The translations under genes and the position numbers were made by a program. Below are positions 16,496 through 24,708 of a stretch of DNA of 64,000 nucleotides, in pieces; position 1 is the first letter of the stretch; every line of letters begins with the position of its first letter. Location of the stretch: the NCBI RefSeq assembly GCF_951793255.1, contig NZ_OX636706.1, forward strand, positions 2,698,501 through 2,762,500, written 5' to 3'. This DNA is from Desulfovibrio piger (GTDB lineage Bacteria > Desulfobacterota > Desulfovibrionia > Desulfovibrionales > Desulfovibrionaceae). The notes under the pieces were generated by a model. The model did not search any database. It saw only the letters and a list, made by a program, of their open reading frames with translations, and was not told the DNA's origin.

Positions 16496-16694
16496 AGATA
16501 AAATCATCTGTCCTGAAAACTTCCCCGGAGTTTTCAAATCTGTCGGCATTTGTAAAACGTCCCCAGCCGACATTGCTCCCCAGGAAAAGCCAAAAATCTT
16601 CCCGATCTTCACGGAGACTGAAAAATACCCCTTCTGGAGTCAGTACCAATCCGTTAAGCGGTATATTGGTGAATGTATTTTGAGTGCAGGACAT
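16308..16694 (-). CDS. Possible small early protein overlapping the 16028 gene
   Basis: A frame of 128 residues starting 11 bases after the stop of the zinc-finger gene, with AGAGGAA before the ATG. Its first 65 residues look protein-like (LNGLVLTPEGVFFSL, FWLFLGSNVGWGRF). The last 60 overlap the 16028 gene in antisense and look less natural. It may be genuine only in its first half, or truncated by insertion of the cargo gene. Confidence 0.35.
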   Translation of the reverse strand: MSCTQNTFTNIPLNGLVLTPEGVFFSLREDREDFWLFLGSNVGWGRFTNADRFENSGEVFRTDDFIFILTEILPPDAEQPHPQFCPWRALESPLKGAELFEQGYFVPAGQENSAVSRRKSIPPSLHPE

Positions 16695-16705
16695 TTCCTC
16701 TTCCC

Positions 16706-16975
16706 TCAATCAAGAAACTTTGCATAAAGGCATATCTGGCAGGGATGATTGTGCATCTCGCATTTCCTGGCTTCCCTGTAGGGGCAGTCCTCAGATTGGG
16801 GATGTTGAGGCAACGTTTTTTCCGTCTTGCCAAGGCGGGAGGCGATGCTGCGCAGCGCGCAATCCGCACAGATATGGCAGTGCTCGCCCATTCCGTTATT
16901 GGCCGTCACAGGCCCGCATTCCGCCTGCTCCCTGCCGCAAAAGTCGCAGTAAATATTACCCGTGGGGCTGATCAT
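16706..16975 (-). CDS. Small zinc-finger protein, first gene of the leftward early transcript
   Basis: An 89-residue protein with a ClpX-type C4 pattern: CDFCGREQAEC at residues about 10-20 and CHICADC at about 33-39. More cysteines (CPYREARKCEMHNHPCQIC) near the C-terminus could bind a second metal ion. AGGGG sits 6 bases before the ATG. It is the gene nearest the early promoter in the switch region, so it should be made first after induction. Function is unknown. Confidence 0.65.
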   Translation of the reverse strand: MISPTGNIYCDFCGREQAECGPVTANNGMGEHCHICADCALRSIASRLGKTEKTLPQHPQSEDCPYREARKCEMHNHPCQICLYAKFLD

Positions 16976-17045
16976 CGCTTTCCCCTGTTCTTGTGCCGCG
17001 CTCGCCTTTCCTGTAGGGAGGGGGAAGGCGTTTAACGGCGTCCTT

Positions 17046-17131
17046 TAATGAGGGTAAATTACCCGAATACAGATTAACGGTCAACCCGTTTTTGAGATAT
17101 TTTTAATAAAAATACCCTAATGAGGATTAGG
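17046..17131. promoter_or_regulatory. Lysis-lysogeny switch: early promoter and operators
   Basis: On the minus strand, TTGACC (17079-17084) and TAATTT (17056-17061) are 17 bp apart and form a good early promoter. Its -10 lies inside the palindrome GGGTAA-A-TTACCC (17052-17064). A second inverted repeat, CCTAAT-GAGG-ATTAGG (17116-17131), covers the ribosome site of the repressor gene. TAATGAGG occurs at both places (17046 and 17118). The layout suits repression of the early promoter and autoregulation by the protein encoded at 17133. Confidence 0.6.
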
Positions 17132-17132
17132 A

Positions 17133-17660
17133 ATGTCCCTCGCAGATCGTCTCCGCATTGTTCGCGGCTCAATGGGGCAAACCGAGTTTGCCAAGAAGAT
17201 AGGAAGTAGCCAAAGTGGCATATCAGCTTATGAAAAAGGACAAAGAAAACCAGATTACGAAACCCTAATCCGGGTATCAACGGAATTTGGGGTCACACTG
17301 GATTGGCTTCTGCTGGGTAAAGGGTCCATGCATCCTGCGGACCAGTTAGAGGGTGCCATGGAAGAAAAAACGACCGACATGTCGGTCGTTTTGAAAGGCA
17401 GGAACATACAACGCCCTGATTTTACAGAAAGACCCCAAAATAAAACGGCCGACATGTCGGTCGTTTGGGATCTCCAGCAAAGGCTTCTTGATGCTTTGCA
17501 AGAGCAAAATAACCTGCTCCGGGAGAATGCTCACTTGCGCCTTCAGCTGGAGCGCCGGGACATGCGCATCCGCGACCTGGAACGGGAGGTCGCCGAACTG
17601 CGGGAGGCGCGGAAGGGGCCTTCCGCTTATGGAGCTGGAGTTGCGGGGAGTGCTGGTTAA
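17133..17660 (+). CDS. Phage repressor, XRE-family HTH with C-terminal coiled coil
   Basis: A 175-residue repressor. Residues 5-60 are an HTH_3 domain (QTEFAKKIGSSQSGISAYEKG). There is no LexA/S24 peptidase domain. Instead, residues about 110-160 form an L/R/E-rich coiled coil for oligomerisation, and the linker contains two DMSVV repeats encoded by long DNA palindromes. It lies at the early switch and is divergent from the early operon, as the Mu-type c repressor should be. Without a peptidase domain, induction would not follow RecA-type self-cleavage. Confidence 0.85.
   Translation: MSLADRLRIVRGSMGQTEFAKKIGSSQSGISAYEKGQRKPDYETLIRVSTEFGVTLDWLLLGKGSMHPADQLEGAMEEKTTDMSVVLKGRNIQRPDFTERPQNKTADMSVVWDLQQRLLDALQEQNNLLRENAHLRLQLERRDMRIRDLEREVAELREARKGPSAYGAGVAGSAG
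17367..17392. repeat. 26-bp perfect palindrome inside the repressor gene
   Basis: AAAACGACCGACA and its exact inverse TGTCGGTCGTTTT meet at the centre. It lies in frame within the linker, encoding TTDMSVV. A second copy with one mismatch follows at 17443. Confidence 0.9.
17443..17466. repeat. Second copy of the repressor-gene palindrome
   Basis: The core CCGACATGTCGG is identical to the first copy, and the arms match except for one G/T pair at 17448/17461. It encodes TADMSVV. The copies are 76 bases apart, not a whole number of codons, yet both read DMSVV in the repressor frame because the intervening frame is adjusted. Confidence 0.85.
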
Positions 17661-17787
17661 GGTCTACGGAGTGCCCGAGAGGTAGTTTTTATGGATTATC
17701 GGGCAGCCAGCCAGAGTTCCGTGGCTGTCGTGATCGCATCCTGGGGGGATAAGGCCGAATTGAGGCCAGATGGATAGGGAGCAAGCT

Positions 17788-18651
17788 ATGAGCATTTTTA
17801 GCAAAATTTGCGGCCTATTTGCGACACCGTCCGCGCCGAAGGAACCGGACAAGCGCCCGAAGTCTTCAATGCGCATTAGCAAAAAAGTGGAGAATACATG
17901 GCTCCGCAATGACTTTGCCCGTGGAGAAGATGTTTTTTCAGCTGCGTTCCGCCAGGTCATGCGAGGCATTAGCATGGATGACTGTCTGCAGGATAAGATA
18001 TCGCAGGCTCTGTACGACAGCTTAAATGCTGGTGGACGAGAACAGGAAAAAAAGCTGTATTCCGTGCTGAAGGGGAAAGCTTGGTCGTGGCCAGATCTGG
18101 CCAACTGGCAGGAACATTTTCAATCGGCAGGGGAATGGCCTTATATGTGGCGAGGAGATCATCTCAATCCTACGTCACATGAGGGCATTTTATGCCGCTG
18201 TCCTGTTGATGGAGTAACAAGTTGGGAACTGGCCAGGCATATTGATAAAAAAACGCTACGGGGAGCCCTAGATCGGCTGAACATTCCATATACAACTGAG
18301 ACAAAAGTTGCCGATATGCGTGTTATGGTAAGGTCCATCCCTGTGTCGGATTTACGAGGCGCTCTTCCTGACGAGGTTTATCGGCAGGCTGAAGAAAAAG
18401 TTTCCGACGATTTATTGTGGGCAAAGTGTAAGCTCTTGGCACATACCGTGATTATGCGGCATGGCAAATTGACAATGGCCAATCGATGTACGCCATCTCC
18501 TCAAAAGTATCGTCCATTTCAGACAACTTGTCCTGTTGAAAGAAAATTTGGAGAAAAATGGGTGCGGGGTGAGCTTATTGGACTCCCCCCCTTTTTCCCG
18601 GGAGATCGTACATCGTTCTTACTTAGAAACAGCTCTCTCCATTTTCGTTAA
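17788..18651 (+). CDS. Cargo (moron) gene, hypothetical protein
   Basis: A 287-residue protein of unknown family, richer in AT than the phage core and placed between repressor and lysis genes, the usual moron position. GGGAG 6 bases before the ATG supports 17788 over 17770. A central segment (ELARHIDKKTLRGALDRLNIPYTTETKVADMRVMV) resembles a SAP/HeH-type helix pair, otherwise no motif. It ends just before a terminator. A very short frame at 17691-17777 with its own GAGAGG precedes it and may be a leader peptide. It probably serves the lysogen; function unknown. Confidence 0.65.
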   Translation: MSIFSKICGLFATPSAPKEPDKRPKSSMRISKKVENTWLRNDFARGEDVFSAAFRQVMRGISMDDCLQDKISQALYDSLNAGGREQEKKLYSVLKGKAWSWPDLANWQEHFQSAGEWPYMWRGDHLNPTSHEGILCRCPVDGVTSWELARHIDKKTLRGALDRLNIPYTTETKVADMRVMVRSIPVSDLRGALPDEVYRQAEEKVSDDLLWAKCKLLAHTVIMRHGKLTMANRCTPSPQKYRPFQTTCPVERKFGEKWVRGELIGLPPFFPGDRTSFLLRNSSLHFR

Positions 18652-18667
18652 TTGCATCATTCATCCA

Positions 18668-18694
18668 AAGGCCCGCCCCACCGGCGGGCTTTCT
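18668..18694 (+). terminator. Intrinsic terminator after the cargo gene
   Basis: GCCCGCC (18671-18677) pairs with GGCGGGC (18683-18689), followed by TTTCTTC. It isolates the repressor/cargo transcript from the lysis genes. Confidence 0.75.
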
Positions 18695-18803
18695 TCACCC
18701 CTCGTTTTCCTGAAATTCCACAATGTACCTCCAGGCCGCGCCGCGCTAGGGTAAGGCAATCGCCCCGCATAAGCCGGGCGCCACCCTGACCTCTGGAGGC
18801 GTT

Positions 18804-19136
18804 ATGCCCACCACATCCACCCGCCGGCAGCGTCTGCTGTCCACCCTGCGTCCTTTCTATGATTTTCGCGGTCTGTCCCTGCTGGCCCTGTGCGCCGTCA
18901 TCGGCCTGGTGACGGACCCTGCCGCCACCCTGGGCCTGGCCGGATACCTGGCCTATGTCATCGGCATGGCCGGGGCCGCAATCATGCTGGCCAAGATCGT
19001 CATGCCCTACCTGGACGTTTCCGAGCACGCGGCCTCGGCCCTCAATGAAGGCAACGTGGCCGGCGCCCTGGTGGTGCTGGCGCGCTCCCTGCTCATCGTC
19101 GGCTTCCTGGTCTGCATCATGGCCTGGGGGAAGTGA
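18804..19136 (+). CDS. Putative holin (phage membrane protein)
   Basis: A 110-residue protein with three hydrophobic segments (about 25-43, 48-65 and 88-107). It starts 5 bases after GGAGG and overlaps the endolysin start. Size, topology and position directly before endolysin and spanins indicate a holin that opens the inner membrane at lysis. It is not similar to a named holin family that I can recognise. The 18700-18800 leader must hold its promoter, but no clear hexamers are visible. Confidence 0.7.
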   Translation: MPTTSTRRQRLLSTLRPFYDFRGLSLLALCAVIGLVTDPAATLGLAGYLAYVIGMAGAAIMLAKIVMPYLDVSEHAASALNEGNVAGALVVLARSLLIVGFLVCIMAWGK

Positions 19137-19807
19137 TGGCCGCCGGTTCCGCGTTGCTGGCCCTTCCTCTGCTGGCCCAGCTCTATCTGCCCATGCTCTA
19201 TGAGGAGCATTTGACCTACACTCCTGACTTCTACGACCCGGCCATCTACGCCGGGCAGGTGGAGCAGGAGACGTGCTACGGTCTTGGCAGCAAACGCTGC
19301 TGGAATCCGCGCACCGAGCTGAAAACGTCCCGCGAGTACGGTTTTGGCCTGGGGCAGATCACCATTGCCTACGACAGCAAGGGCCGGGTGCGCTTCAACA
19401 ACTTTGAAGACGTGAAGAAGCTGCACAAGGACCTCAGGCACTGGCGCTGGGAAGACCGCTACGACCCGCGCCTCCAGCTGCGGGCGCTGGTCATCAAGAA
19501 CCGCGCCAACTGGAATGCCCTCAAGGGCTGCGCCACGGACGAGGACAGGGCCGCCATGATGCTTTCCGCCTACAACGGCGGTCTGGGCGGCGTCCTGCAG
19601 GACAGGGCCTACTGCGGCCGCATCGCGGGCTGTGACCAGGGACGCTGGTTCGGCCATGTGGAGACCCACAGCCGCAAGTCCCGCAAGGGCATGGGCAAGG
19701 CCTATGCGGACAAGTCCCCCTACGGCATAAACCGCGCCTATGTGCGCAACGTCATGGGCGAAAAGCGGGAGCGCTACCGGGCGGCCCTGCAGGAGCTTGC
19801 ACGATGA
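19136..19807 (+). CDS. Endolysin, lytic transglycosylase-like
   Basis: A 223-residue peptidoglycan-cleaving enzyme similar to BcepMu-type SLT endolysins. Residues 1-20 are a hydrophobic signal or signal-anchor. The likely catalytic glutamate is in VEQETCYG (about residue 42), with GFGLGQITI and [10 protein letters not shown] as the transglycosylase motifs. ATG at 19136 and GTG at 19133 both overlap the holin stop. It works with the upstream holin and downstream spanins. Confidence 0.85.
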   Translation: MAAGSALLALPLLAQLYLPMLYEEHLTYTPDFYDPAIYAGQVEQETCYGLGSKRCWNPRTELKTSREYGFGLGQITIAYDSKGRVRFNNFEDVKKLHKDLRHWRWEDRYDPRLQLRALVIKNRANWNALKGCATDEDRAAMMLSAYNGGLGGVLQDRAYCGRIAGCDQGRWFGHVETHSRKSRKGMGKAYADKSPYGINRAYVRNVMGEKRERYRAALQELAR

Positions 19808-20178
19808 TGTGGCTTCTCAAACTGCTGCCCGGCAGCCTTCTGGAATGGCTGCTGCTGGTCTTTGTCCTGGCCGCGGCCTTTGCCGCCGGGCTGGCCCGGG
19901 GCATGGATGCCCGGGAAGCCGAGCTGCTGCCCCAGCTGGAAGCTGTGAGCCGGGAACGGGACGCCTGGCGTCTGACGGCCGCACAACGGCAGACAGGACT
20001 GGACGCCCAGACGGCCCTTGCCGATGCCTGCCTGAAGCGGGAGGCCGCGGCCCAGGCCGATGCCGCGGAACGCGAGGCCATCCTAGCCTTGCCGCCCGCC
20101 CCTCCCCATCCCACGGAGACCCTCCATGAAAATCCCCGTCGTGCGGCTGTGGCCCGTTATCTCAATCGTCCTCTGTAG
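19804..20178 (+). CDS. Inner-membrane spanin (Rz-like)
   Basis: A 124-residue protein with one N-terminal transmembrane segment (about 14-33), then an A/E/R-rich coiled coil reaching into the periplasm and a proline-rich end. This is the i-spanin plan. Its 3' half overlaps the o-spanin frame at 20126, the usual Rz/Rz1 architecture. It joins the two membranes in the last step of lysis. Confidence 0.75.
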   Translation: MMWLLKLLPGSLLEWLLLVFVLAAAFAAGLARGMDAREAELLPQLEAVSRERDAWRLTAAQRQTGLDAQTALADACLKREAAAQADAAEREAILALPPAPPHPTETLHENPRRAAVARYLNRPL

Positions 20179-20419
20179 CTGTGCGGCCCAGGCACCTTCC
20201 CCGCCGCCTGTGGTCCTTGCCCCGGCACATTGCCCGGCTCCGGCCGTGCCCCGGCTGCCGCAGCTTGATCCGGCGGCCCCCCTGGAAGGGGACGCCAACC
20301 TGGAGGCATTGCTGCACCGGGATGCCGTCATGCGCCGTTACATCAGCGGCCTGCGGGCGGCCCTGGACTGCTGGGAAGCCCAGACAGACAGCGGAGGGAC
20401 GCATGGAAACCCTGATTGA
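20126..20419 (+). CDS. Outer-membrane spanin (Rz1-like lipoprotein)
   Basis: A 97-residue predicted lipoprotein with a short signal and lipobox LCSC (lipidated Cys near residue 19), then a proline-rich stretch (APSPPPVVLAPAHCPAP) typical of Rz1. It begins inside the i-spanin gene in another frame, with GGAGAC just upstream. The mature part is longer than classical Rz1. Confidence 0.7.
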   Translation: MKIPVVRLWPVISIVLCSCAAQAPSPPPVVLAPAHCPAPAVPRLPQLDPAAPLEGDANLEALLHRDAVMRRYISGLRAALDCWEAQTDSGGTHGNPD

Positions 20420-20768
20420 TCTTTCCAAGGCCTTCGGCTGGCTGGCGGCCATCATCGTCAATCTGCTCATCGCCTGGATCGTCTGGAGCCTGCACAAAAA
20501 ATTTATGAACCGTGACGATTGCGAGGCCAACCGCAAGGCGGACAAGAAAGAACGGGAACGCTTCATCCAGCTGCTGACCACCCACGAGCAGGCCGTGCGC
20601 GAGCTGAACCTGCGTGTGGACCAGATGCCGCATGGCCTGGACGTGCGTCTGGAACGCATGGATGGCGAACAAAAGCGCTTGGCCGAGGAGATCAGCGGCC
20701 TGCGCGGCATAATGGAACGCGTGGAGCGGCAGGTGGACCTGCTGTTCCGCGGGCACATGAAGGATTGA
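20403..20768 (+). CDS. DUF2730 family phage protein (Mu gp25-like)
   Basis: A 121-residue protein with one N-terminal transmembrane helix (about 10-30) and a charged coiled-coil domain (ELNLRVDQMPHGLDVRLERM). This matches the DUF2730 group found between lysis and packaging genes of Mu-like phages. GGAGGGAC lies before the ATG at 20403. Function unknown. Confidence 0.75.
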   Translation: METLIDLSKAFGWLAAIIVNLLIAWIVWSLHKKFMNRDDCEANRKADKKERERFIQLLTTHEQAVRELNLRVDQMPHGLDVRLERMDGEQKRLAEEISGLRGIMERVERQVDLLFRGHMKD

Positions 20769-20771
20769 ACC

Positions 20772-21071
20772 ATGAGCGATATGCAGGACATCATCAGCAA
20801 GAACCGCCGTCTGGCCATCCTGCGCTTTCTGAGTGAGGAGCAGGACTACGCCATGAACACCAGCACCCTGCAGGCGGCCCTGCGGGCCATCGGCCACGGG
20901 GTGCCGCGCGATACCGTGGAGGCCGACGCCTTCTGGCTGGCCGAACAGGGCCTTGCCCGTTGCCGGCGTCTGGATGTGGGCGTCACGGTGCTCACCGTCA
21001 CCCCGCGCGGGGTGGAAGTGGCCCAGGGCATCGCCGGGCATCCCGGTGTGGACCGCCCCCTGCCGAGGTAG
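20772..21071 (+). CDS. Mu gp26-like phage protein (VpaChn25_0724 type)
   Basis: A 99-residue predicted winged-helix protein: RRLAILRFLSEEQDYAMNTSTLQAALRAIGHGVPRDTVEADAFWLAEQGL followed by a TVTPRGVEVAQG wing. It matches the small conserved protein that precedes the DUF3486 gene in Mu-like phages. It may be part of the packaging initiation set; not proven. Confidence 0.8.
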   Translation: MSDMQDIISKNRRLAILRFLSEEQDYAMNTSTLQAALRAIGHGVPRDTVEADAFWLAEQGLARCRRLDVGVTVLTVTPRGVEVAQGIAGHPGVDRPLPR

Positions 21072-21076
21072 CGGCC

Positions 21077-21631
21077 ATGCCCCGCACGAGCAAGGTCCGC
21101 CGCCTGCCCCCGGAGCTGCGCGAACAGCTCCACGCCATGCTGGACGCGGGCCATACCCTGGAAGAGATCACCGCCCACCTGAAGGCCCTGGGGGCGGACG
21201 TGTCCCGCTCCGGCCTGGGACGCTACAAGCAGCAGGTGGACAAGGTGGCGGCCCGTCTGCGCGAGTCCCGCGCCATGGCCGAGGCCGTCATGGAGCGTAT
21301 GGGCGCCCAGGCCGCCACCGGCAAGAGCGGCGCGGCCCTCATCGAGATGCTGACCACCCTCACCAGCGACTACCTGCTGCGCCGCATGGATGACCCGGAT
21401 GCCGAGATCGAGGTGGACGAACTGCGTGCCCTGGCCCGTACCGTCAAGGAACGCGCGCAGGCCGCCCGTGCCACCCAGGACTACGACCTGAAACTGCGCG
21501 AGGAGGCCCGCCGCGAGGCCGAAGAAGCCATGCGCAAGGCCGTGGAAAAAGCCGCTGAAGAAAGCCCGGCCGCTGCCGGCCCGGCGGAAGTCTTCGCCCG
21601 TATCCAGGCCGTCTACCGGGGAGAAGCCTGA
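21077..21631 (+). CDS. DUF3486 family protein (Mu gp27-like, probable small terminase)
   Basis: A 184-residue protein. The N-terminal 60 residues form a DNA-binding helical domain (RRLPPELREQLHAMLDAGHTLEEITAHL, SRSGLGRYKQQVD). The rest is a long helical, charged oligomerisation region. DUF3486 proteins precede the large terminase in Mu-like phages and are thought to recognise the left end for headful packaging. The ATG at 21077 is fixed by family length and the upstream gene end. Confidence 0.8.
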   Translation: MPRTSKVRRLPPELREQLHAMLDAGHTLEEITAHLKALGADVSRSGLGRYKQQVDKVAARLRESRAMAEAVMERMGAQAATGKSGAALIEMLTTLTSDYLLRRMDDPDAEIEVDELRALARTVKERAQAARATQDYDLKLREEARREAEEAMRKAVEKAAEESPAAAGPAEVFARIQAVYRGEA

Positions 21632-21867
21632 TGGACAAGGAAGATCTGACGGACGCCCGCAAGCGGGGCCAGGGCGTGCCCTTTGAAAGGATACGCCGCA
21701 TAGCGCTGCTGTCGATGCCCGTAAGCCCGGCTGCGCCGGACAACGGGCACGGAGCTTTGCACCGCCGTTCGGTCGCTACCGGCTATCTGGTGGGCCGTCT
21801 GGAACGCTTCAATGATGCCAAAAAGAAGGAGGTGGCCGACCGTGTCGTCCATGGGTTCCGCCGCTGA
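21631..21867 (+). CDS. Small hypothetical protein between terminase genes
   Basis: A 78-residue basic frame starting at the stop of the DUF3486 gene (TGATG) and overlapping the large terminase start by 26 bases. It carries the terminase ribosome site within it. No family recognised. Tight coupling supports expression. Confidence 0.45.
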   Translation: MDKEDLTDARKRGQGVPFERIRRIALLSMPVSPAAPDNGHGALHRRSVATGYLVGRLERFNDAKKKEVADRVVHGFRR

Positions 21868-23218
21868 GGCCCGTGCCATTCTCTATCCCTACCAGCGCCG
21901 CTGGATAGACGACCAGAGCCGCTTCAAGATCGGCATGTTCTCGCGCCAGACGGGCAAGACCTACACCAGCACGCTGGAGATCGCCGAGGACATGGTCAAG
22001 GCCGAGGTGGAAAAACGCCGTGTGCGCTGGGTCATCCTCTCGCGCGGGGAACGGCAGGCCCGCGAAGCCATGGAGGAAGGCCTCAAGGTGCATCTGCGGG
22101 CCTACGGGGCCGCCTTCGAGAGCCTGGAGTCGGACTTTCACCTGGCGGACGCCACCTCCTGCAAGTCCCTGGAGGTGGTCATGGCCCACGGCTCCCGTGT
22201 GACCGCGCTGCCTGCCAACCCCGACACGGCCCGAGGCTTCAGTGCCAACGTTTTCTTGGACGAGTTCGCCTTCCATGCCGACAGCCGCAAGATCTGGGCG
22301 GCCCTCTTTCCCGTGGTCTCCCGTAACGGCCTGAAACTGCGCGTGGTCTCCACGCCCAACGGCAAGGGCAACAAGTTCTACGACCTCATGACCTCCGCCG
22401 AGACGGCGGGCTGGTCCAAGCATGTGGTGGACATTTATCAGGCCGTGGCCGATGGCCTGCCGCGTGACGTGGAGGCCCTGCGGGCCGCCCTGAACGATCC
22501 CGACGCCTGGGCGCAGGAATACGAGCTGCAATGGCTGGACGAGGCCAGCGCCTGGCTATCGTATGACCTCATCAATGCCGTGGAGCATGAGCGGGCGGGT
22601 ATTGCGCAAAACTACGCGGGCGGCCCCTGCTATGTGGGCGTGGATATCGGCCGCCGGCACGACCTTTTTGTCATCTGGGTGCTGGAGGAAGTGGGGGACG
22701 TCTTGTGGACGCGGGAGATCATCACCCGGCGCGGGGCCAGCTTTGCCGAGCAGGACAGCCTGCTGGATGACGTGTTCCGGCGGTACCGGGTGCTGCGTTG
22801 CTGCATGGACCAGACCGGCATGGGCGAAAAGCCCGTGGAAGACGCCCGCCGCCGGCACGGCAGCGGCCGCGTGGAAGGGGTGCTGTTTACCGCATCCAGC
22901 AAGCTGGCCCTGGCCACGGTGGGCAAGCAGGCCTTTGAGGACAGACGCCTGCGCATCTCGCAAGGGGACGAGGCCCTGCGCAGCGACCTGCACAAATTGC
23001 AAAAGGTGGCCAGCCCTACGGGCGCACCCCGCTTTGTGGCCGATTCCGACAGCGGAGGCCATGCGGACCGCGCCTGGGCCTGCTTTCTGGCTGTCAACGC
23101 GGCCACGAGGCCTGCCGTCGTCCTGCCGGATCATGCCGTGCCCTCCGGCCCGGCCCGTGGGGGCCTTGGGCGCTTCACTGATCCCGACGCCGCCTTCATG
23201 CCTTACAGGAGGTTCTGA
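21842..23218 (+). CDS. Terminase large subunit (Mu gp28-like)
   Basis: A 458-residue packaging motor with ATPase and nuclease domains. The ATP-binding loop is SRQTGKT (about residue 34-40), and Walker B is VFLDEF (about 138-143). The nuclease domain has VGVDIGRRHDLFVI (about 260), CCMDQTGMGE and a late acidic segment HADRAW. GTG at 21842 is chosen because GGAGG lies 9 bases before it. It packages phage DNA from the transposed copies into heads. Confidence 0.92.
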   Translation: MSSMGSAAEARAILYPYQRRWIDDQSRFKIGMFSRQTGKTYTSTLEIAEDMVKAEVEKRRVRWVILSRGERQAREAMEEGLKVHLRAYGAAFESLESDFHLADATSCKSLEVVMAHGSRVTALPANPDTARGFSANVFLDEFAFHADSRKIWAALFPVVSRNGLKLRVVSTPNGKGNKFYDLMTSAETAGWSKHVVDIYQAVADGLPRDVEALRAALNDPDAWAQEYELQWLDEASAWLSYDLINAVEHERAGIAQNYAGGPCYVGVDIGRRHDLFVIWVLEEVGDVLWTREIITRRGASFAEQDSLLDDVFRRYRVLRCCMDQTGMGEKPVEDARRRHGSGRVEGVLFTASSKLALATVGKQAFEDRRLRISQGDEALRSDLHKLQKVASPTGAPRFVADSDSGGHADRAWACFLAVNAATRPAVVLPDHAVPSGPARGGLGRFTDPDAAFMPYRRF

Positions 23219-24708
23219 TGCCCGACATCCTTGCCAACCCCAACGCCCTGCCTGCCCGGGCGGACATGCAGGTCCGTTCCGACGGCATCCTTGATCTTGC
23301 CAACTTCGTGGCCGAAGTAGTGCCCGCTCCGGACAGCGTGCTGGCCTCCCTGGGCGGCGATCTGCGCGAATACGGCATGCTGCGCCGTGATGACCAGGTG
23401 GCCGCCCTCATGCAGCAACGGCAGGACAAACTGGTGGAAGCGGAATGGGAAGTGATCCCCGGCGGCGATGCGCCTGCGGACGTGGCGGCCGCGGACTTTT
23501 TGCGCGAGCAGCTGACGGGCTTCAACTTTGACGCGGCCTGCCGCAAAATGCACGGTTCCCTGCTGTACGGCTATGGTGTGGCCGAATGTCTGTGGGGACG
23601 GGACGGCAGCCGCATCACCTTACGGGACATCCGCGTGCGCGCGCCCTGGCGTTTCGGCTTTGCCAAGGACAGGCAGCTGAAGCTGCTGGTGGAGAGCCGC
23701 TGGTTGCCCATGCCGTCGCGCAAGTTCTGGCTGGTGACCTGGGGCGCGGAAGACGACGATAACCCTTACGGCATGGGCCTTGGGCACCAGCTGTGGTGGC
23801 CCGTGTTCCTCAAGCGCAACGGCGCCCGCTTCTGGGCCGCCTACCTGGACCGTTTCGGGGTGCCCACCACCAAGGCCGTCTATCCTTCGGACGAATCGGA
23901 CGCCGAGAACGAGAAGCGCAAAAAGGATGCTCTGGCCGCGGCTCTGTCCCTGCGCAGTGAAGGGGCCGTGGCCCTGCCCGAGGGCTTCGACGTTTCCCTG
24001 GTGGAATCCACCAGCCGGGGAAGCGGGGACTTCAAGGACTTCCTCGCCTATTGGGACGATGCCATCGCCAAGATCATCCTTTCCCAGACCGGCACCTCGC
24101 GCATCGGCCAGTACAGCGGCACGGCCGAAGTCCACAGCGGCATCGGCACCAGCGTGGTCAAGGCTGACGCGGATATGCTGTGCCAGTCTTTCAATACCGG
24201 CCCGGCGGTCTGGCTGACGGAGTGGAACTTTCCCGGCGCGCGGCCGCCCCAGGTCTGGCGCCGGGTGGAAGACCCCGCAAAGGTCAAGGCCGATGCCCAG
24301 AAGGACAAGGACACGGCGGCCCTGGGCCTGGAACTGACCGACGACGAGATCGCCCGCCGCTACGGCGACGCATGGCAACGCAGGCGTAGCGGGGCAAGCG
24401 CATCCGGGGCGGAGTTCGCCGAAGCCGGCACGGAAGGCCATGCCCCTGCCGAGCCCTACAGCGATACGCTGGCCCGGCAGGCCATGACACTGGCCGATGC
24501 CCCGCAAACGGCCATGATCGATGCCATCCGCACGGAACTGGACAAGGCCGTGGCGGAAGGCGAGGACCTGGCCTCCTTCGCGGAACGCATGCTTGCCCTG
24601 AACAAATTGTCCGGCGTGGATGATCTTGCCCAGATCCTCTACGGCGCCATGACCACGGCCCACCTGGCGGGCCTCAGTGGTGAGGAGGACAGCGATGCCG
24701 GAAAGTGA
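23218..24708 (+). CDS. Portal protein (Mu gp29-like, DUF935)
   Basis: A 496-residue portal that forms the dodecameric DNA gate at the capsid vertex. DUF935 features are present: RDDQVAALMQQRQDKLVEAEWEV near the N-terminus, LLYGYGVAECLWG, FKDFLAYWDDAIAKIILSQT and GIGTSVVKADADMLC in the core. The ATG overlaps the terminase stop. The C-terminal part is acidic and overlaps the start of the MuF gene. Confidence 0.92.
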   Translation: MPDILANPNALPARADMQVRSDGILDLANFVAEVVPAPDSVLASLGGDLREYGMLRRDDQVAALMQQRQDKLVEAEWEVIPGGDAPADVAAADFLREQLTGFNFDAACRKMHGSLLYGYGVAECLWGRDGSRITLRDIRVRAPWRFGFAKDRQLKLLVESRWLPMPSRKFWLVTWGAEDDDNPYGMGLGHQLWWPVFLKRNGARFWAAYLDRFGVPTTKAVYPSDESDAENEKRKKDALAAALSLRSEGAVALPEGFDVSLVESTSRGSGDFKDFLAYWDDAIAKIILSQTGTSRIGQYSGTAEVHSGIGTSVVKADADMLCQSFNTGPAVWLTEWNFPGARPPQVWRRVEDPAKVKADAQKDKDTAALGLELTDDEIARRYGDAWQRRRSGASASGAEFAEAGTEGHAPAEPYSDTLARQAMTLADAPQTAMIDAIRTELDKAVAEGEDLASFAERMLALNKLSGVDDLAQILYGAMTTAHLAGLSGEEDSDAGK

